Of a DNA stretch of 64,000 nt, positions 38,901-49,562 are shown piece after piece. The DNA comes from Thioalkalivibrio sp. ALJ16 (lineage in GTDB: Bacteria > Pseudomonadota > Gammaproteobacteria > Ectothiorhodospirales > Ectothiorhodospiraceae): positions 62,001 to 126,000 of the forward strand of contig NZ_KB898042.1 of the NCBI RefSeq assembly GCF_000377345.1. The letters are read 5' to 3'. Each line of letters begins with the position of its first letter. Position 1 is the stretch's first letter. The position numbers and the translations under genes were made by a program. Under the pieces are notes generated by a model. That model searched no databases. It worked only from the letters and a program-made list of their open reading frames with translations, and was not told where the DNA came from.

Positions 38901-39457
38901 GCTACCTGGAAGAGCAGCACGCCGACCTGATCGAGGCGCTGGAGACCCTGGAGGCGGCGATGCACCGCATCGACCGCGAGACCCGCGCGCTGTTCAAGCA
39001 GACCTTCGACCAGGTGAATGCCGGGCTGGGGCACAAGTTCCAGCGCCTGTTCGGGGGCGGCGAGGCGCGCCTGGAGATGACCGGGGATGACCTACTGGAT
39101 ACCGGCGTGACCATCATGGCGCGCCCGCCCGGCAAGCGGCTGTCCACTATCCATCTGATGTCCGGAGGTGAGAAGGCGCTCACGGCTTCGGCATTGGTGT
39201 TCGCGATTTTCGAGCTGAATCCGGCGCCCTTCTGCATGCTGGACGAGGTGGACGCCCCGCTGGACGAGGCCAACGTGGGACGGTTCTGTGATCTGCTGCG
39301 CGAGATGTCGGAGCAGATCCAGTTCATCTTCATCACGCACAACAAGGCGACCATGGCCATGGCCGAGCAGCTCATAGGCGTTACCATGCACGAGCCGGGC
39401 GTGTCGCGCCTGGTCAGCGTGGATATCGACGAGGCCGTGGAACTGGCCGAGGCCTGA
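35963..39457 (+). CDS. smc: chromosome segregation ATPase SMC
   Basis: A 1164-residue SMC protein from a GTG start: N-terminal ATPase half with Walker A GPNGCGKSNTID, two long coiled coils (~170-500 and ~660-1000) around a hinge (~residues 510-640), and a C-terminal half with the signature LMSGGEKALTASAL and Walker B FCMLDEVDAPLDEANV. It condenses and segregates the chromosome with ScpA/ScpB, which are not in the window. Gammaproteobacteria outside the Enterobacterales group carry SMC rather than MukB. zipA follows. Confidence 0.97.
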   Translation: MRLARIKLAGFKSFVDPTTLVLPGNRVGVVGPNGCGKSNTIDAVRWVMGESSAKHLRGDSSEDVIFNGSSSRKPVGQASIELVFDNSDGRLGGEYSGYGEIAVKRALTRDGQSKYFLNGQRARKRDVVDLFLGTGLGPRSYAIIEQGMIARLIEARPEELRVYLEEAAGISKYKERRRETENRVRHTRENLERLDDVRDEVAKQAERLNRQAATAERYQALAAERRQKRAEAILLRLQAQEREMEASRTRLNDAETALAQAQAEAQKAQTGTEQARQERLELEAATTQAQSAYYDRAAEVSRLEQSIRHAEDELAREQAELRQLDSRIEAAADEHQAVQARIAQAEQESAQRQEATASAEAERERLEAGAEQGETEYQAAREALTEWERSLAEPRQNAQLARSRMDNAEHLLKRVAQRRERLESERAALPQTHPGTEADRLDTELGGLRERLQVLQGDREQQQSALTELEQAQREEQERLHATEREAREVAGRLAGLEHFAGEDDPQETRARRDAWAREHGLDLSRPLVRQLEVAEGWDTAVEMVLGAWLEAAVTATPEAAPDLPDAMLRLVGTDVPQGAQAPAGSLAARVQGSAVVTAWLAAVQCADDLSAARARVATLAPGESVITPDGTWLGPGWLAHRTLEGGASGAVARVRLARELQERQEALATDVNRLQAALEERNETITTTRARREALDGQIREQQGQIDDRERRVQRLRDQARQLEQQQERIDREAGELDEEAARAREQFATAEAERNEALARIETLEADRAALEARLEAARAAQSEARDALRAARDAANQARMAEQEARHRLEHEHHERDRLERQREDDAQRRERLAQGLHERQGPLEQWRADLQTAAEQRQEAEARLTRARADLEACDARLRELAGASTELGNRVEAQRSTCEELRLDLRERSVQIEQLKTQLQESGFDAEALAPELPEDATVPAWEQAIGELDRKIEKLGPINLAAIDEARSLEERSRYLEEQHADLIEALETLEAAMHRIDRETRALFKQTFDQVNAGLGHKFQRLFGGGEARLEMTGDDLLDTGVTIMARPPGKRLSTIHLMSGGEKALTASALVFAIFELNPAPFCMLDEVDAPLDEANVGRFCDLLREMSEQIQFIFITHNKATMAMAEQLIGVTMHEPGVSRLVSVDIDEAVELAEA

Positions 39458-39578
39458 ATGCCCTCCGGGCATTGCGTGGCCCCGAATGGGCTGCGGCAGT
39501 CTCCGGGGCGGGTATAACGGCTGCTCGGTGTGGTCGGGCAAAATCGCGGCACAACACTGCAATTAAACGAGGTACTGC

Positions 39579-42901
<3,323 letters not shown>

Positions 42902-42929
42902 TCATGGTGGCCTTGGTGGGTATGTTTTT

Positions 42930-43007
42930 GTGGGAGCGGCCTTGGCCGCGAAGCCCCTGCCAAAGTCGGACCCGGGCAGGGGCTTCGCGGGCAAGCCCGC
43001 TCCCACA
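42930..43007. repeat. inverted pair of class A REPs upstream of the RAYT gene
   Basis: GTGGGAGCGGCCTTGGCCGCG then AAGCCCCTGCC, followed 12 bases on by the inverted unit GGCAGGGGCTTCGCGGGCAAG then CCCGCTCCCACA. They flank the transposase gene on its 5' side. Confidence 0.9.
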
Positions 43008-43042
43008 GAACTATGGAGTGCTAACAATCTCGGGAGGTTCGA

Positions 43043-43498
43043 ATGCCACGGAAGGCACGATCCCACCGGCTGCGGCTTGGGCGGGTTAGCGAGCGCGGAA
43101 GGATTTACCTGGTCACGGCGGTTTGCGCCGATCGGTACGCCTGGTTTTCCCAGTTCGAGCATGGGCGCTGTTGCGTCCATGCGCTGCGTGAACTGGAAGG
43201 CGAGGCGGATACACTCTGCTTCGTGGTTATGCCGGACCATCTGCACTGGTTGATGCAGCTCGAAGTTGGATCGCTCTCCCGCGTTGTGCAGAAGGTGAAG
43301 GGTTCGACGACGCGCCGAATCGGGCAGTTGAGTGGTCGACCTTGCCGGGTTTGGCAGCCGGGTTTCCACGATCGCGCTTTGCGCCGGGAAGAGGATCTCC
43401 AGGCCGTGGCTCGTTATGTGGTGGCGAACCCGCTTCGGGCTGGGCTGGTGGGCAATCTCGGTGACTATCCCCTGTGGGATGCGGTCTGGTTGGAGTGA
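43043..43498 (+). CDS. REP-associated tyrosine transposase (RAYT)
   Basis: A 151-residue Y1-type HUH endonuclease of the TnpA_REP family. The HUH motif is VMPDHLHWLMQL and the catalytic tyrosine lies in AVARYVVANPLRAGLV; the N-terminal RGRIYLVTAVCADR block is family-like. Such proteins nick and can mobilise REP sequences in single-stranded form. REP pairs flank the gene on both sides (42930-43007 and 43516-43725), the classical REPtron arrangement, and matching REPs are scattered through the window. GGGAGG precedes the start. Confidence 0.92.
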   Translation: MPRKARSHRLRLGRVSERGRIYLVTAVCADRYAWFSQFEHGRCCVHALRELEGEADTLCFVVMPDHLHWLMQLEVGSLSRVVQKVKGSTTRRIGQLSGRPCRVWQPGFHDRALRREEDLQAVARYVVANPLRAGLVGNLGDYPLWDAVWLE

Positions 43499-43515
43499 GC
43501 GGCTGAATGGACTTT

Positions 43516-43725
43516 GGCAGGGGCTTCGCGGCCAAGGCCGCTCCCACGGTGGACAGAACCCAAGGTGCCGCTGTGGGAGCGGGCTTGCCCGCGAAGCCCC
43601 TGCCAGAGCAGCGAGATGGTCGCGCGTTGGGCCAGCCCCGCATGGGCCGCCTTGGCAGCGAGGCTCCTGCGCGGGGTTGGTTTCCCGGCGCGGGCGGGGG
43701 CTTCGCCTGCAAGCAGGCTCCCACA
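43516..43725. repeat. REP cluster downstream of the RAYT gene
   Basis: Intact units are GGCAGGGGCTTCGCGGCCAAG... (43516-43547), its inverted partner GTGGGAGCGGGCTTGCCCGCG... (43573-43604) and GGGGGCTTCGCCTGCAAGCAG... (43696-43725). A degenerate unit lies between them near 43642-43672. Stems differ between units while heads and feet are constant. Confidence 0.88.
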
Positions 43726-43890
43726 GTGTGTATCACGGAGTCGGGGTGCATTTTTATCAGGGGTTGCTTATGCTCCGCGGGCCGTGACGGATCGCGGTGG
43801 CCCCCGGGTTGGGCGCTTGATGTACTGTATCCGGGTGGTTTTGGTGGACATCGGAGTCGGGCGGCCAATGCGTAAAGGGTGTTGCAGCTC

Positions 43891-45792
43891 ATGCTGAGCC
43901 GGAGCCTGGAAAGGCTGCTCAATCTGCCGCGCTCGCGTAAGCGCTGGCTCATGGTGCTGGCGGATGTCGTGATGCTGCCGCTGGCGCTGTGGTCCGGCTT
44001 CGCCATCCGCCTGGCCGAGCCGTTCCCGCCGATCATGCTGGAGACCTGGTGGCTGTTCCCGCTGGTGGTGCTGGTGGGCATCCCGGTATTCGCAAAATTG
44101 GGCCTTTACCGGGCCGTGATCCGCTTTATGGGGTCGCGGACGATCTGGGCGGTGGCAGCCGGTGTGGCCGTGCTCGCACTCGTGCTGTGGGCGGCGGCGG
44201 CGATCGGTCGTATAGACAGCTTCCCGCGCTCGGTCCCGATCAACTTCGCGATCGTGGCCTTCATCTACGTCGGTGGCAGCCGGTTCCTGGTGCGCACCTG
44301 GTATCGCTCCATCATCGAGGCAGCCGCGGGCGCCGAACCGGTGATCGTGTTCGGGGCCGGCGAGGCCGGTGTGCAGTTGCTGTCCGGGCTCAAGGCCGGA
44401 GGCCGCTTCCGCGTGATCGCGTTCGTGGACGAGGACCGCAGCCTGCAGGGCAGCTCGATCGACGGCATTCCGGTTCACAAGCCGGCCCACCTCGCGCGTC
44501 TGGTCAATCGTTTCCGGGTCGGTCGGGTGCTGCTGGCCATCCCGTCCGCGACGCGCCAGGCGCGCCGCCGCATCCTCGAGCAACTGGAACCGCTGCCGGT
44601 GTACGTGCAGACCGTGCCGTCGATGGAGGCTGTGGTCTCCGGACACGCGAGCCTCGAGCAGCTGGAGGACGTCGACATCGGCGATCTGCTGGGCCGGGAT
44701 CCCGTTCCCCCTGACCCGGAGCTGCTCACCCGCAGCGTGCGCGGTCGGGTGGTGATGGTGACCGGGGCGGGCGGTTCCATCGGGTCGGAGCTTTGCCGTC
44801 GCATCATCCACCTGGAGCCGGCCGCGCTGATCCTGTTCGAGCGCAACGAGTTCGCGCTCTACAGCATCGAGCGCGAGATGCAGGAGGTTGCGGCACAGCT
44901 GGAGCAGTACCCGGCGATCCACGCCGTCCTCGGCTCCGTGGCCAATGCGCGGCGCGTGGCCGCGGTGCTGGAAGAACACGGCGTGCAGACCCTCTATCAC
45001 GCGGCGGCCTACAAGCACGTGCCGATCGTCGAGTCCAACCTGATCGAGGGCGTGCGCAACAACGTCTTTGGCACCGCCGTCCTGGCGGAAGCCGCGCTGA
45101 ACGCGGGCGTGGAACGCTTCATCCTGATCTCCACCGACAAGGCCGTGCGCCCCACCAACGTGATGGGCGCCACCAAGCGCCTGGCCGAGATGGTCCTGCA
45201 GGACCGCGCCCGCGAGCGGTGCTGCACGATCTTCAGCATGGTGCGTTTCGGCAACGTGCTGGGGTCCTCCGGCTCCGTGGTGCCGCTGTTCCACCAGCAG
45301 ATCCGAGATGGCGGGCCGGTCACGGTGACCCACCCGGAGATCACGCGCTATTTCATGTCCATCCCCGAGGCGGCCGAGCTCGTCATCCAGGCCGGTGCCA
45401 TGGCCGAGGGTGGTGAGGTCTATGTGCTGGACATGGGTGAGCCGGTCAGGATCATCGACCTCGCCCGGCGCATGATCCGCCTGCACGGGCGCCAGGTGAA
45501 GGAAGACGGCATGCCCGAGGACGGGGTCGAGATCGTCTTCACCGGCCTGCGCCCAGGCGAGAAGCTCTACGAGGAACTGCTGATCGGCGACAACGTCGAG
45601 CCCACCACGCATACCCGGATCATGCGCGCACGCGAGGACTGCGTCGCGCCACGGGACCTGCAGGCGGCCCTGAATCAGCTCGACCAGGCCGACCGCGAAA
45701 TGGATACCGAGCGCGCCTGCCACACGATCCGGACAGTGGTGCACGAATACGCCCCGGCCGACCACCCGCCGCAAGAACGGTTCGCGGGGTAA
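43891..45792 (+). CDS. CapD/WbpM-type nucleotide-sugar 4,6-dehydratase, membrane-anchored
   Basis: A 633-residue long-chain SDR. Four or so N-terminal membrane helices (MVLADVVMLPLALWSGFAI, FPLVVLVGIPVFAKLGLY, TIWAVAAGVAVLALVLWAA) precede a CoA-binding-like Rossmann region (VIVFGAGEAGVQLL) and the catalytic domain with VTGAGGSIGSELC and AAAYKHVPIVE. The active site shows TNVMGATKR, where Met replaces the usual SDR tyrosine, as in WbpM/FlaA1-type UDP-GlcNAc 4,6-dehydratases. It would make a precursor of deoxy or diamino sugars. An alternative GTG start lies four codons upstream. It heads the polysaccharide region. Confidence 0.88.
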   Translation: MLSRSLERLLNLPRSRKRWLMVLADVVMLPLALWSGFAIRLAEPFPPIMLETWWLFPLVVLVGIPVFAKLGLYRAVIRFMGSRTIWAVAAGVAVLALVLWAAAAIGRIDSFPRSVPINFAIVAFIYVGGSRFLVRTWYRSIIEAAAGAEPVIVFGAGEAGVQLLSGLKAGGRFRVIAFVDEDRSLQGSSIDGIPVHKPAHLARLVNRFRVGRVLLAIPSATRQARRRILEQLEPLPVYVQTVPSMEAVVSGHASLEQLEDVDIGDLLGRDPVPPDPELLTRSVRGRVVMVTGAGGSIGSELCRRIIHLEPAALILFERNEFALYSIEREMQEVAAQLEQYPAIHAVLGSVANARRVAAVLEEHGVQTLYHAAAYKHVPIVESNLIEGVRNNVFGTAVLAEAALNAGVERFILISTDKAVRPTNVMGATKRLAEMVLQDRARERCCTIFSMVRFGNVLGSSGSVVPLFHQQIRDGGPVTVTHPEITRYFMSIPEAAELVIQAGAMAEGGEVYVLDMGEPVRIIDLARRMIRLHGRQVKEDGMPEDGVEIVFTGLRPGEKLYEELLIGDNVEPTTHTRIMRAREDCVAPRDLQAALNQLDQADREMDTERACHTIRTVVHEYAPADHPPQERFAG

Positions 45793-45890
45793 GCAGGCCG
45801 TTAGCCCTTCGTGCCCCCGATCGCATCATTGTCCATGACGCCCCAGTATCCTCGGGCCGTGCATAATCGCGGCCGGTGGGCCAGCCCCCC

Positions 45891-45970
45891 GTAGGAGCCT
45901 GCTCGCAGGCGAAGCCCCTGCCAAAGCCGGACCCTGGCAGGGGCTTCGCCGCCAAGGCGGCTCCTACAGG
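45891..45970. repeat. inverted pair of class A REPs
   Basis: GTAGGAGCCTGCTCGCAGGCG then AAGCCCCTGCC, and the inverted unit GGCAGGGGCTTCGCCGCCAAG then GCGGCTCCTACAGG. They separate the dehydratase gene from ugd. Confidence 0.88.
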
Positions 45971-46024
45971 CCCCGGGCAACCGTAAACGCAGACACACAG
46001 ATTTAGACAGAAAGGAAGCAAGGG

Positions 46025-47191
46025 ATGAAAATCGCAGTCGCCGGAACCGGCTATGTCGGGCTTTCCAACGCCGTCCTGCTCGCGCAGCACCACGAGGTGG
46101 TCGCGCTGGACGTGGTGCCGGAGAAGGTCGAACAGATCAACCGCAGGCAGTCGCCGATCATCGATGCCGAGATCCAGGATTTCCTCGCGAACCGCGAACT
46201 CAACCTCAAGGCGACACTGGACAAGCAAGAGGCCTACGAAGGCGCGGACTTCATCATCATCGCCACGCCCACGGACTACGACCCGCAGACCAACTACTTC
46301 AATACCAGCACCGTCGAATCCGTGATCCGCGACGTGCTGGCGATCAACCCGCACGCCACGATGGTCATCAAGTCTACCGTGCCGGTCGGCTACACGCGCG
46401 AGATCCGCGCGCAGATGGAGACCGACAACATCCTGTTCTCTCCCGAGTTCCTGCGGGAGGGCCGGGCGCTGTACGACAACCTGCACCCGTCGCGGATCAT
46501 CGTGGGCGAGCAGTCCGACCGCGCCGAGACCTTCGCGGGCCTGCTGGCGGAAGGCGCAGTGGACGCGGACATCCCGATCCTCTTCACCAACTCCACCGAG
46601 GCCGAGGCGATCAAGCTGTTTGCCAACACCTACCTGGCCATGCGTGTGGCGTATTTCAACGAGCTGGACAGCTACGCCGAGACTCACGGACTGGAGACCC
46701 GCCAGATCATAGACGGCGTCTGCCTGGACCCTCGTATCGGTAGCCACTACAACAACCCGTCCTTCGGCTACGGCGGCTACTGCCTGCCGAAGGACACCAA
46801 GCAGCTCCTGGCGAACTACGACGAGATCCCCAACAACATCATCGGCGCGATCGTCGACGCCAACCGCACGCGCAAGGACTTCGTGGCCGACGCGGTCATT
46901 CGGCGCAATCCGCAGGTGGTGGGCATCTATCGGCTGGTGATGAAGAGCGGCTCCGACAACTTCCGTGCCTCCGCCATCCAGGGCGTGATGAAGCGCATCA
47001 AGGCCAAGGGTATCGAGGTCGTCGTCTACGAGCCGGAACTCCCGGACGACGACTTCTACCGCTCCCGCGTCATCCGCGACCTCGACGAGTTCAAGCGCAT
47101 CAGCGACGTGATCGTCGCCAACCGCATCACCGACGACATCCGCGACCAGACCGACAAAATCTACACCCGCGACCTCTTCAATAGCGACTGA
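46025..47191 (+). CDS. ugd: UDP-glucose 6-dehydrogenase
   Basis: A 388-residue NAD-dependent enzyme that oxidises UDP-glucose to UDP-glucuronate. The N-terminal Rossmann motif is [32 protein letters not shown] and [16 protein letters not shown] are substrate-binding blocks, and the catalytic Cys lies in [15 protein letters not shown]. The length and sequence style match the short Ugd of enterobacterial K-antigen loci. AAAGGAAGCAAGGG precedes the ATG. Its product would supply uronic acid to the polysaccharide locus further on. Confidence 0.95.
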   Translation: MKIAVAGTGYVGLSNAVLLAQHHEVVALDVVPEKVEQINRRQSPIIDAEIQDFLANRELNLKATLDKQEAYEGADFIIIATPTDYDPQTNYFNTSTVESVIRDVLAINPHATMVIKSTVPVGYTREIRAQMETDNILFSPEFLREGRALYDNLHPSRIIVGEQSDRAETFAGLLAEGAVDADIPILFTNSTEAEAIKLFANTYLAMRVAYFNELDSYAETHGLETRQIIDGVCLDPRIGSHYNNPSFGYGGYCLPKDTKQLLANYDEIPNNIIGAIVDANRTRKDFVADAVIRRNPQVVGIYRLVMKSGSDNFRASAIQGVMKRIKAKGIEVVVYEPELPDDDFYRSRVIRDLDEFKRISDVIVANRITDDIRDQTDKIYTRDLFNSD

Positions 47192-47214
47192 TCAGTTTCC
47201 ACGCCTTCCCTCCC

Positions 47215-47282
47215 TTGTAGGAGGCCAGCCCTCTGGCCGATCGGATGTTGGACAGGCCCATCGGCCAGAGGGCTGGCCTCCT
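47215..47282. repeat. class B REP palindrome (full) after ugd
   Basis: GGAGGCCAGCCCTCTGGCCG and its reverse complement CGGCCAGAGGGCTGGCCTCC enclose a 17-20-base loop, a near-perfect stem of over 20 bp. It may double as the ugd terminator. Related units occur at 48497 and 49213. Its right arm ends at the proposed left boundary of the IS110 element. Confidence 0.85.
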
Positions 47283-47319
47283 TGTGTGTCGTCGCAGACG
47301 GTTCGCTACCATCTGTGGC

Positions 47320-47466
47320 ACTGGGCTCGGGGCAACCCGTTGGCCTCCTGAGGCTTTGAGCCTGATTGGTAGATCGGTCCCCGAGCCCGTTTTCATCTCG
47401 AAGTTTGCACGGTATCCAAGCCCCCCTCCGTGACGGACGGGTGAGGCTGTACGGACAAGGCGAGAG
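47320..47466 (+). ncRNA. candidate IS110 bridge RNA in the transposase leader
   Basis: GGGCTCGGGG (47323-47332) pairs perfectly with CCCCGAGCCC (47379-47388), enclosing a loop that contains TGGCCTCCT (47341-47349), identical to the DNA just left of the element (47274-47282). A second arm, TCTCG (47396-47400) with CGAGA (47461-47465), encloses CACGGTATC (47408-47416), identical to the element's right end (48472-48480), plus a small CCCTCC/GGACGGG hairpin. The order target loop then donor loop, upstream of the transposase, is that of known IS110 bridge RNAs. The right-hand guides could not be recognised by eye. Confidence 0.5.
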
Positions 47467-47472
47467 GACGAG

Positions 47473-48456
47473 ATGGCTCATATTGGCATTGATGTCAGCA
47501 AGAACAAGCTCGACTGCATGTGGGTGCGGGACCTGGAGGCGGGCAAGGTCAAGCCCAAGGTGTTCCCGAACCGCCGGGACCAGTACCCGGAACTACTCCA
47601 CTGGCTCGAGCGCAACACGGGTGAGTCGCCCGAGGCACTACATGTGTACTTGGAGGCCACCGGCATCTATCACGAACCCCTGGCGTACTGGCTGCATGAG
47701 CAGGGCGTGCGGGTCTATGTACTGAACCCGGCCCAAGTGCGCTTCCACGCCCAAGGCATGGGGGTGCGCAACAAGACGGATCGCAAGGACAGCATGATGC
47801 TGGCGCGTTACGGCATCGAACGCGCGCCCGCACCGTGGCAGCCGGAACCCCCGGAGGTGCGGGAACTCAAGCGTCTTCTGGGGCGGCTGGAGGCGCTGGA
47901 GCAGGACATCCGGCGCGAGGAGAACCGGCTGGAGAAGGCGCAGTTCAGTGAGGATGCGCTGGCCCAGGAGTCCATCGGCAACGTGCTGGAGGCCCTGCGC
48001 GAGGAACACCGGCGTCTCCAGCAGCAGATCGACGACCACTTCGACGTTCATGACCACCTGAAGCGGGATCGGGCCCTGCTGGAGAGCATCCCCGGGATCG
48101 GCCGGGTGTTATCGGCCTCGATGACCGCGACGTTGCGCAGCCGGGCGTTCAAGAGTGCCCGTCAGGCGGCGGCGTTCCATGGACTGGTGCCGGTCCAGCA
48201 GGAATCGGGCATCTCGGTCCAGCGGCGACCGCGGCTGGCGAAGGCCGGCTCCAGCCGCCTGCGACGCAAGCTCTATATGGCGGCGGTCACGGCCGCGCAC
48301 CACAATGCCGACGTTCGGGCGCAGTACCAGCGGCTGTTGCGGCGCGGCAAGGCGAAGATGGCGGCAATCGGCGCCGCGATGCGCAAGCTATTGCACATCG
48401 CCTTCGGTGTGCTGAAGTCGCAGCAGCCGTACCAGCCTCGCTGCAGCACCGGTTGA
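47473..48456 (+). CDS. IS110-family transposase (DEDD N-terminal, serine C-terminal)
   Basis: A 327-residue bridge-RNA-type recombinase. The RuvC-like DEDD domain shows GIDVSKNKLDC, YLEATGIYHEPLAYWL and NKTDRKDSMMLARYG; a coiled-coil spacer (LEALEQDIRREENRLEKAQF) leads to the Transposase_20 domain with SIPGIGRVLSASMTA, HGLVPVQQESG and KAGSSRLRRKLYMAA, which holds the catalytic serine. The frame is intact, so the element may be active. It stands alone between ugd and vapBC. Confidence 0.93.
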   Translation: MAHIGIDVSKNKLDCMWVRDLEAGKVKPKVFPNRRDQYPELLHWLERNTGESPEALHVYLEATGIYHEPLAYWLHEQGVRVYVLNPAQVRFHAQGMGVRNKTDRKDSMMLARYGIERAPAPWQPEPPEVRELKRLLGRLEALEQDIRREENRLEKAQFSEDALAQESIGNVLEALREEHRRLQQQIDDHFDVHDHLKRDRALLESIPGIGRVLSASMTATLRSRAFKSARQAAAFHGLVPVQQESGISVQRRPRLAKAGSSRLRRKLYMAAVTAAHHNADVRAQYQRLLRRGKAKMAAIGAAMRKLLHIAFGVLKSQQPYQPRCSTG

Positions 48457-48496
48457 ACCCAGTGACCGAGACACGGTATCTACACGGGGCGATTGC

Positions 48497-48570
48497 TGTA
48501 GGAGCGCAGCCCTCTGCGCGATGGGGCGCTGGGTATAACCCCCAATCGGCCAAGGGGCGAAGGATCGCTC
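48497..48570. repeat. class B REP, right arm eroded
   Basis: CTGTAGGAGCGCAGCCCTCTG then CGCGATGGGG is a complete left half. The expected right arm is only weakly recognisable in CCAATCGGCCAAGGGGCG. It lies just beyond the proposed right end of the IS110 element. Confidence 0.7.
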
Positions 48571-48581
48571 GCTCGTCTACG

Positions 48582-48620
48582 GCATCGATGCTACATTGGT
48601 AAAACGAATTATCGATCGAT
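48582..48620 (+). promoter_or_regulatory. candidate vapBC operator: two palindromes
   Basis: GCATCGATGC (48582-48591) and ATCGATCGAT (48611-48620) are both perfect 10-bp palindromes with a shared ATCGAT core, 29 bases apart and just upstream of the antitoxin gene. Toxin-antitoxin complexes usually autoregulate through such paired sites. Confidence 0.45.
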
Positions 48621-48632
48621 CAAGGTGCTGAA

Positions 48633-48839
48633 ATGGAAGCCCTCACCATCTCTCCTAAATATCAGGTCGTCATCCCCAAGGCGGTACGCGAGGCGCTGCA
48701 TCTTCGTGCCGGCCAGAAGGTCCAGATTGTGGCGTACGACGACCGTATCGAGCTGATTCCCGAACGGCGCATGAGCGAGATGCGGGGGTTTCTCAAGGGC
48801 ATTAACCCCGACATCCCGCGCGACGGAGACCGCGTGTGA
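48633..48839 (+). CDS. vapB: AbrB/MazE-fold antitoxin (VapB type)
   Basis: A 68-residue swapped-hairpin DNA-binding protein: MEALTISPKYQVVIPKAVRE is the classical SpoVT/AbrB start, followed by LHLRAGQKVQIVAYDDRIEL. The C-terminal tail (RRMSEMRGFLKGINPDIPRD) would wrap the toxin. It overlaps vapC by four bases. Two palindromes upstream are candidate operators. Confidence 0.9.
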   Translation: MEALTISPKYQVVIPKAVREALHLRAGQKVQIVAYDDRIELIPERRMSEMRGFLKGINPDIPRDGDRV

Positions 48840-49216
48840 ACGTGGTCGATTCGTCCGCGTGGCTGGAATACTTTGCCGACGGCCCGAACGCCGATGTGTT
48901 TGCAGACGCAATCGAAACCACGGCAGAACTGATCGTGCCCACGCTCAGCCTCTATGAAGTCTTCAAACGGGTGCTCCAACAACGAGGCGAGGCAGCGGCC
49001 CTGCAGGCGGCCGCACTGATGCAGCAGGGCGAACTCGTCGAACTCACGGGGCCTCTGGCCCTGTCCGCTGCCCGTCTCGGCGCCCAACATGGCCTCCCGC
49101 TCGCCGACAGCATCATCTACGCCACCGCGCGCGCCCATCAGGCCGACCTCTGGACCCAGGACGCGGATTTCGACGGGCTTCCAGCTGTTCACTACATCCC
49201 GAAGCCTTCCCCGTAG
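48836..49216 (+). CDS. vapC: PIN-domain ribonuclease toxin (VapC type)
   Basis: A 126-residue PIN-domain protein from a GTG start. The acidic catalytic residues are visible: D in NVVDSSAWLEYF, E in PTLSLYEVFKR, D in GLPLADSIIYATA and D in LWTQDADFDGL. VapC toxins cleave specific tRNA or rRNA. The stop codon TAG lies inside the first four bases of the adjacent class B REP (GTAGGAGG), so the REP supplies the end of the gene. Confidence 0.93.
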   Translation: MNVVDSSAWLEYFADGPNADVFADAIETTAELIVPTLSLYEVFKRVLQQRGEAAALQAAALMQQGELVELTGPLALSAARLGAQHGLPLADSIIYATARAHQADLWTQDADFDGLPAVHYIPKPSP

Positions 49217-49355
49217 GAGGCCAGCCCTCTGCGCGATGGGGCGTTGGTGATGCCAATCGGCCAGAGGGCTGGCCTCCCACTTCTGTGGTGGCTCCGAGAC
49301 CTGTAGGAGCGCAGCCCTGTGCGCGATGGGGTAGTGGGCGATGCCATCGGCCGGC
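49213..49355. repeat. two class B REPs after vapC
   Basis: First unit: GTAGGAGGCCAGCCCTCTG... with right arm CGGCCAGAGGGCTGGCCTCC (49213-49277). Second: CTGTAGGAGCGCAGCCCTGTG... (49301-49355), whose right arm is truncated (CATCGGCCGGCG). From 49356 to 49562 no gene is seen apart from a short low-complexity frame; this stretch presumably holds the promoter of the polysaccharide genes. Confidence 0.82.
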
Positions 49356-49562
49356 GTCGGTTGATTTGGGACTTTGGTGGCACCATTTGCATGAGCCGCG
49401 TCATCGCAGCCTGCTGTATTGCTGGCGATATCCGTGATCGGACCGACAAGATCGGGATTTTCAAGCTGTCGGCTGCCATGAGGGGCGTAGTATCCTTGTC
49501 TCCTTTTCGCATACAGGAACCGAGGCCTCTCGACGATCCTGTCTCCTTGATCCCGGCAGCGG

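Larger units (their letters stand above)
47283..48481 (+). mobile_element. IS110-family insertion sequence with proposed ends
   Basis: The transposase gene (47473-48456) is preceded by a 190-bp structured leader and followed by a short right end. Boundaries are inferred: the left flank ends in TGGCCTCCT at 47274-47282 and the right end in CACGGTATCT at 48472-48481, so that each junction carries a CT, the type of dinucleotide core used by IS110 elements. There are no terminal inverted repeats, as expected for the family. REP class B sequence lies on both sides, a known preferred neighbourhood of IS110-type elements. Confidence 0.65.

Noticed and set aside
43516-43725. CRISPR-like array of short repeats
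   Set aside because: Units are inverted, imperfect and irregularly spaced with no unique spacers or cas genes; they are REPs.
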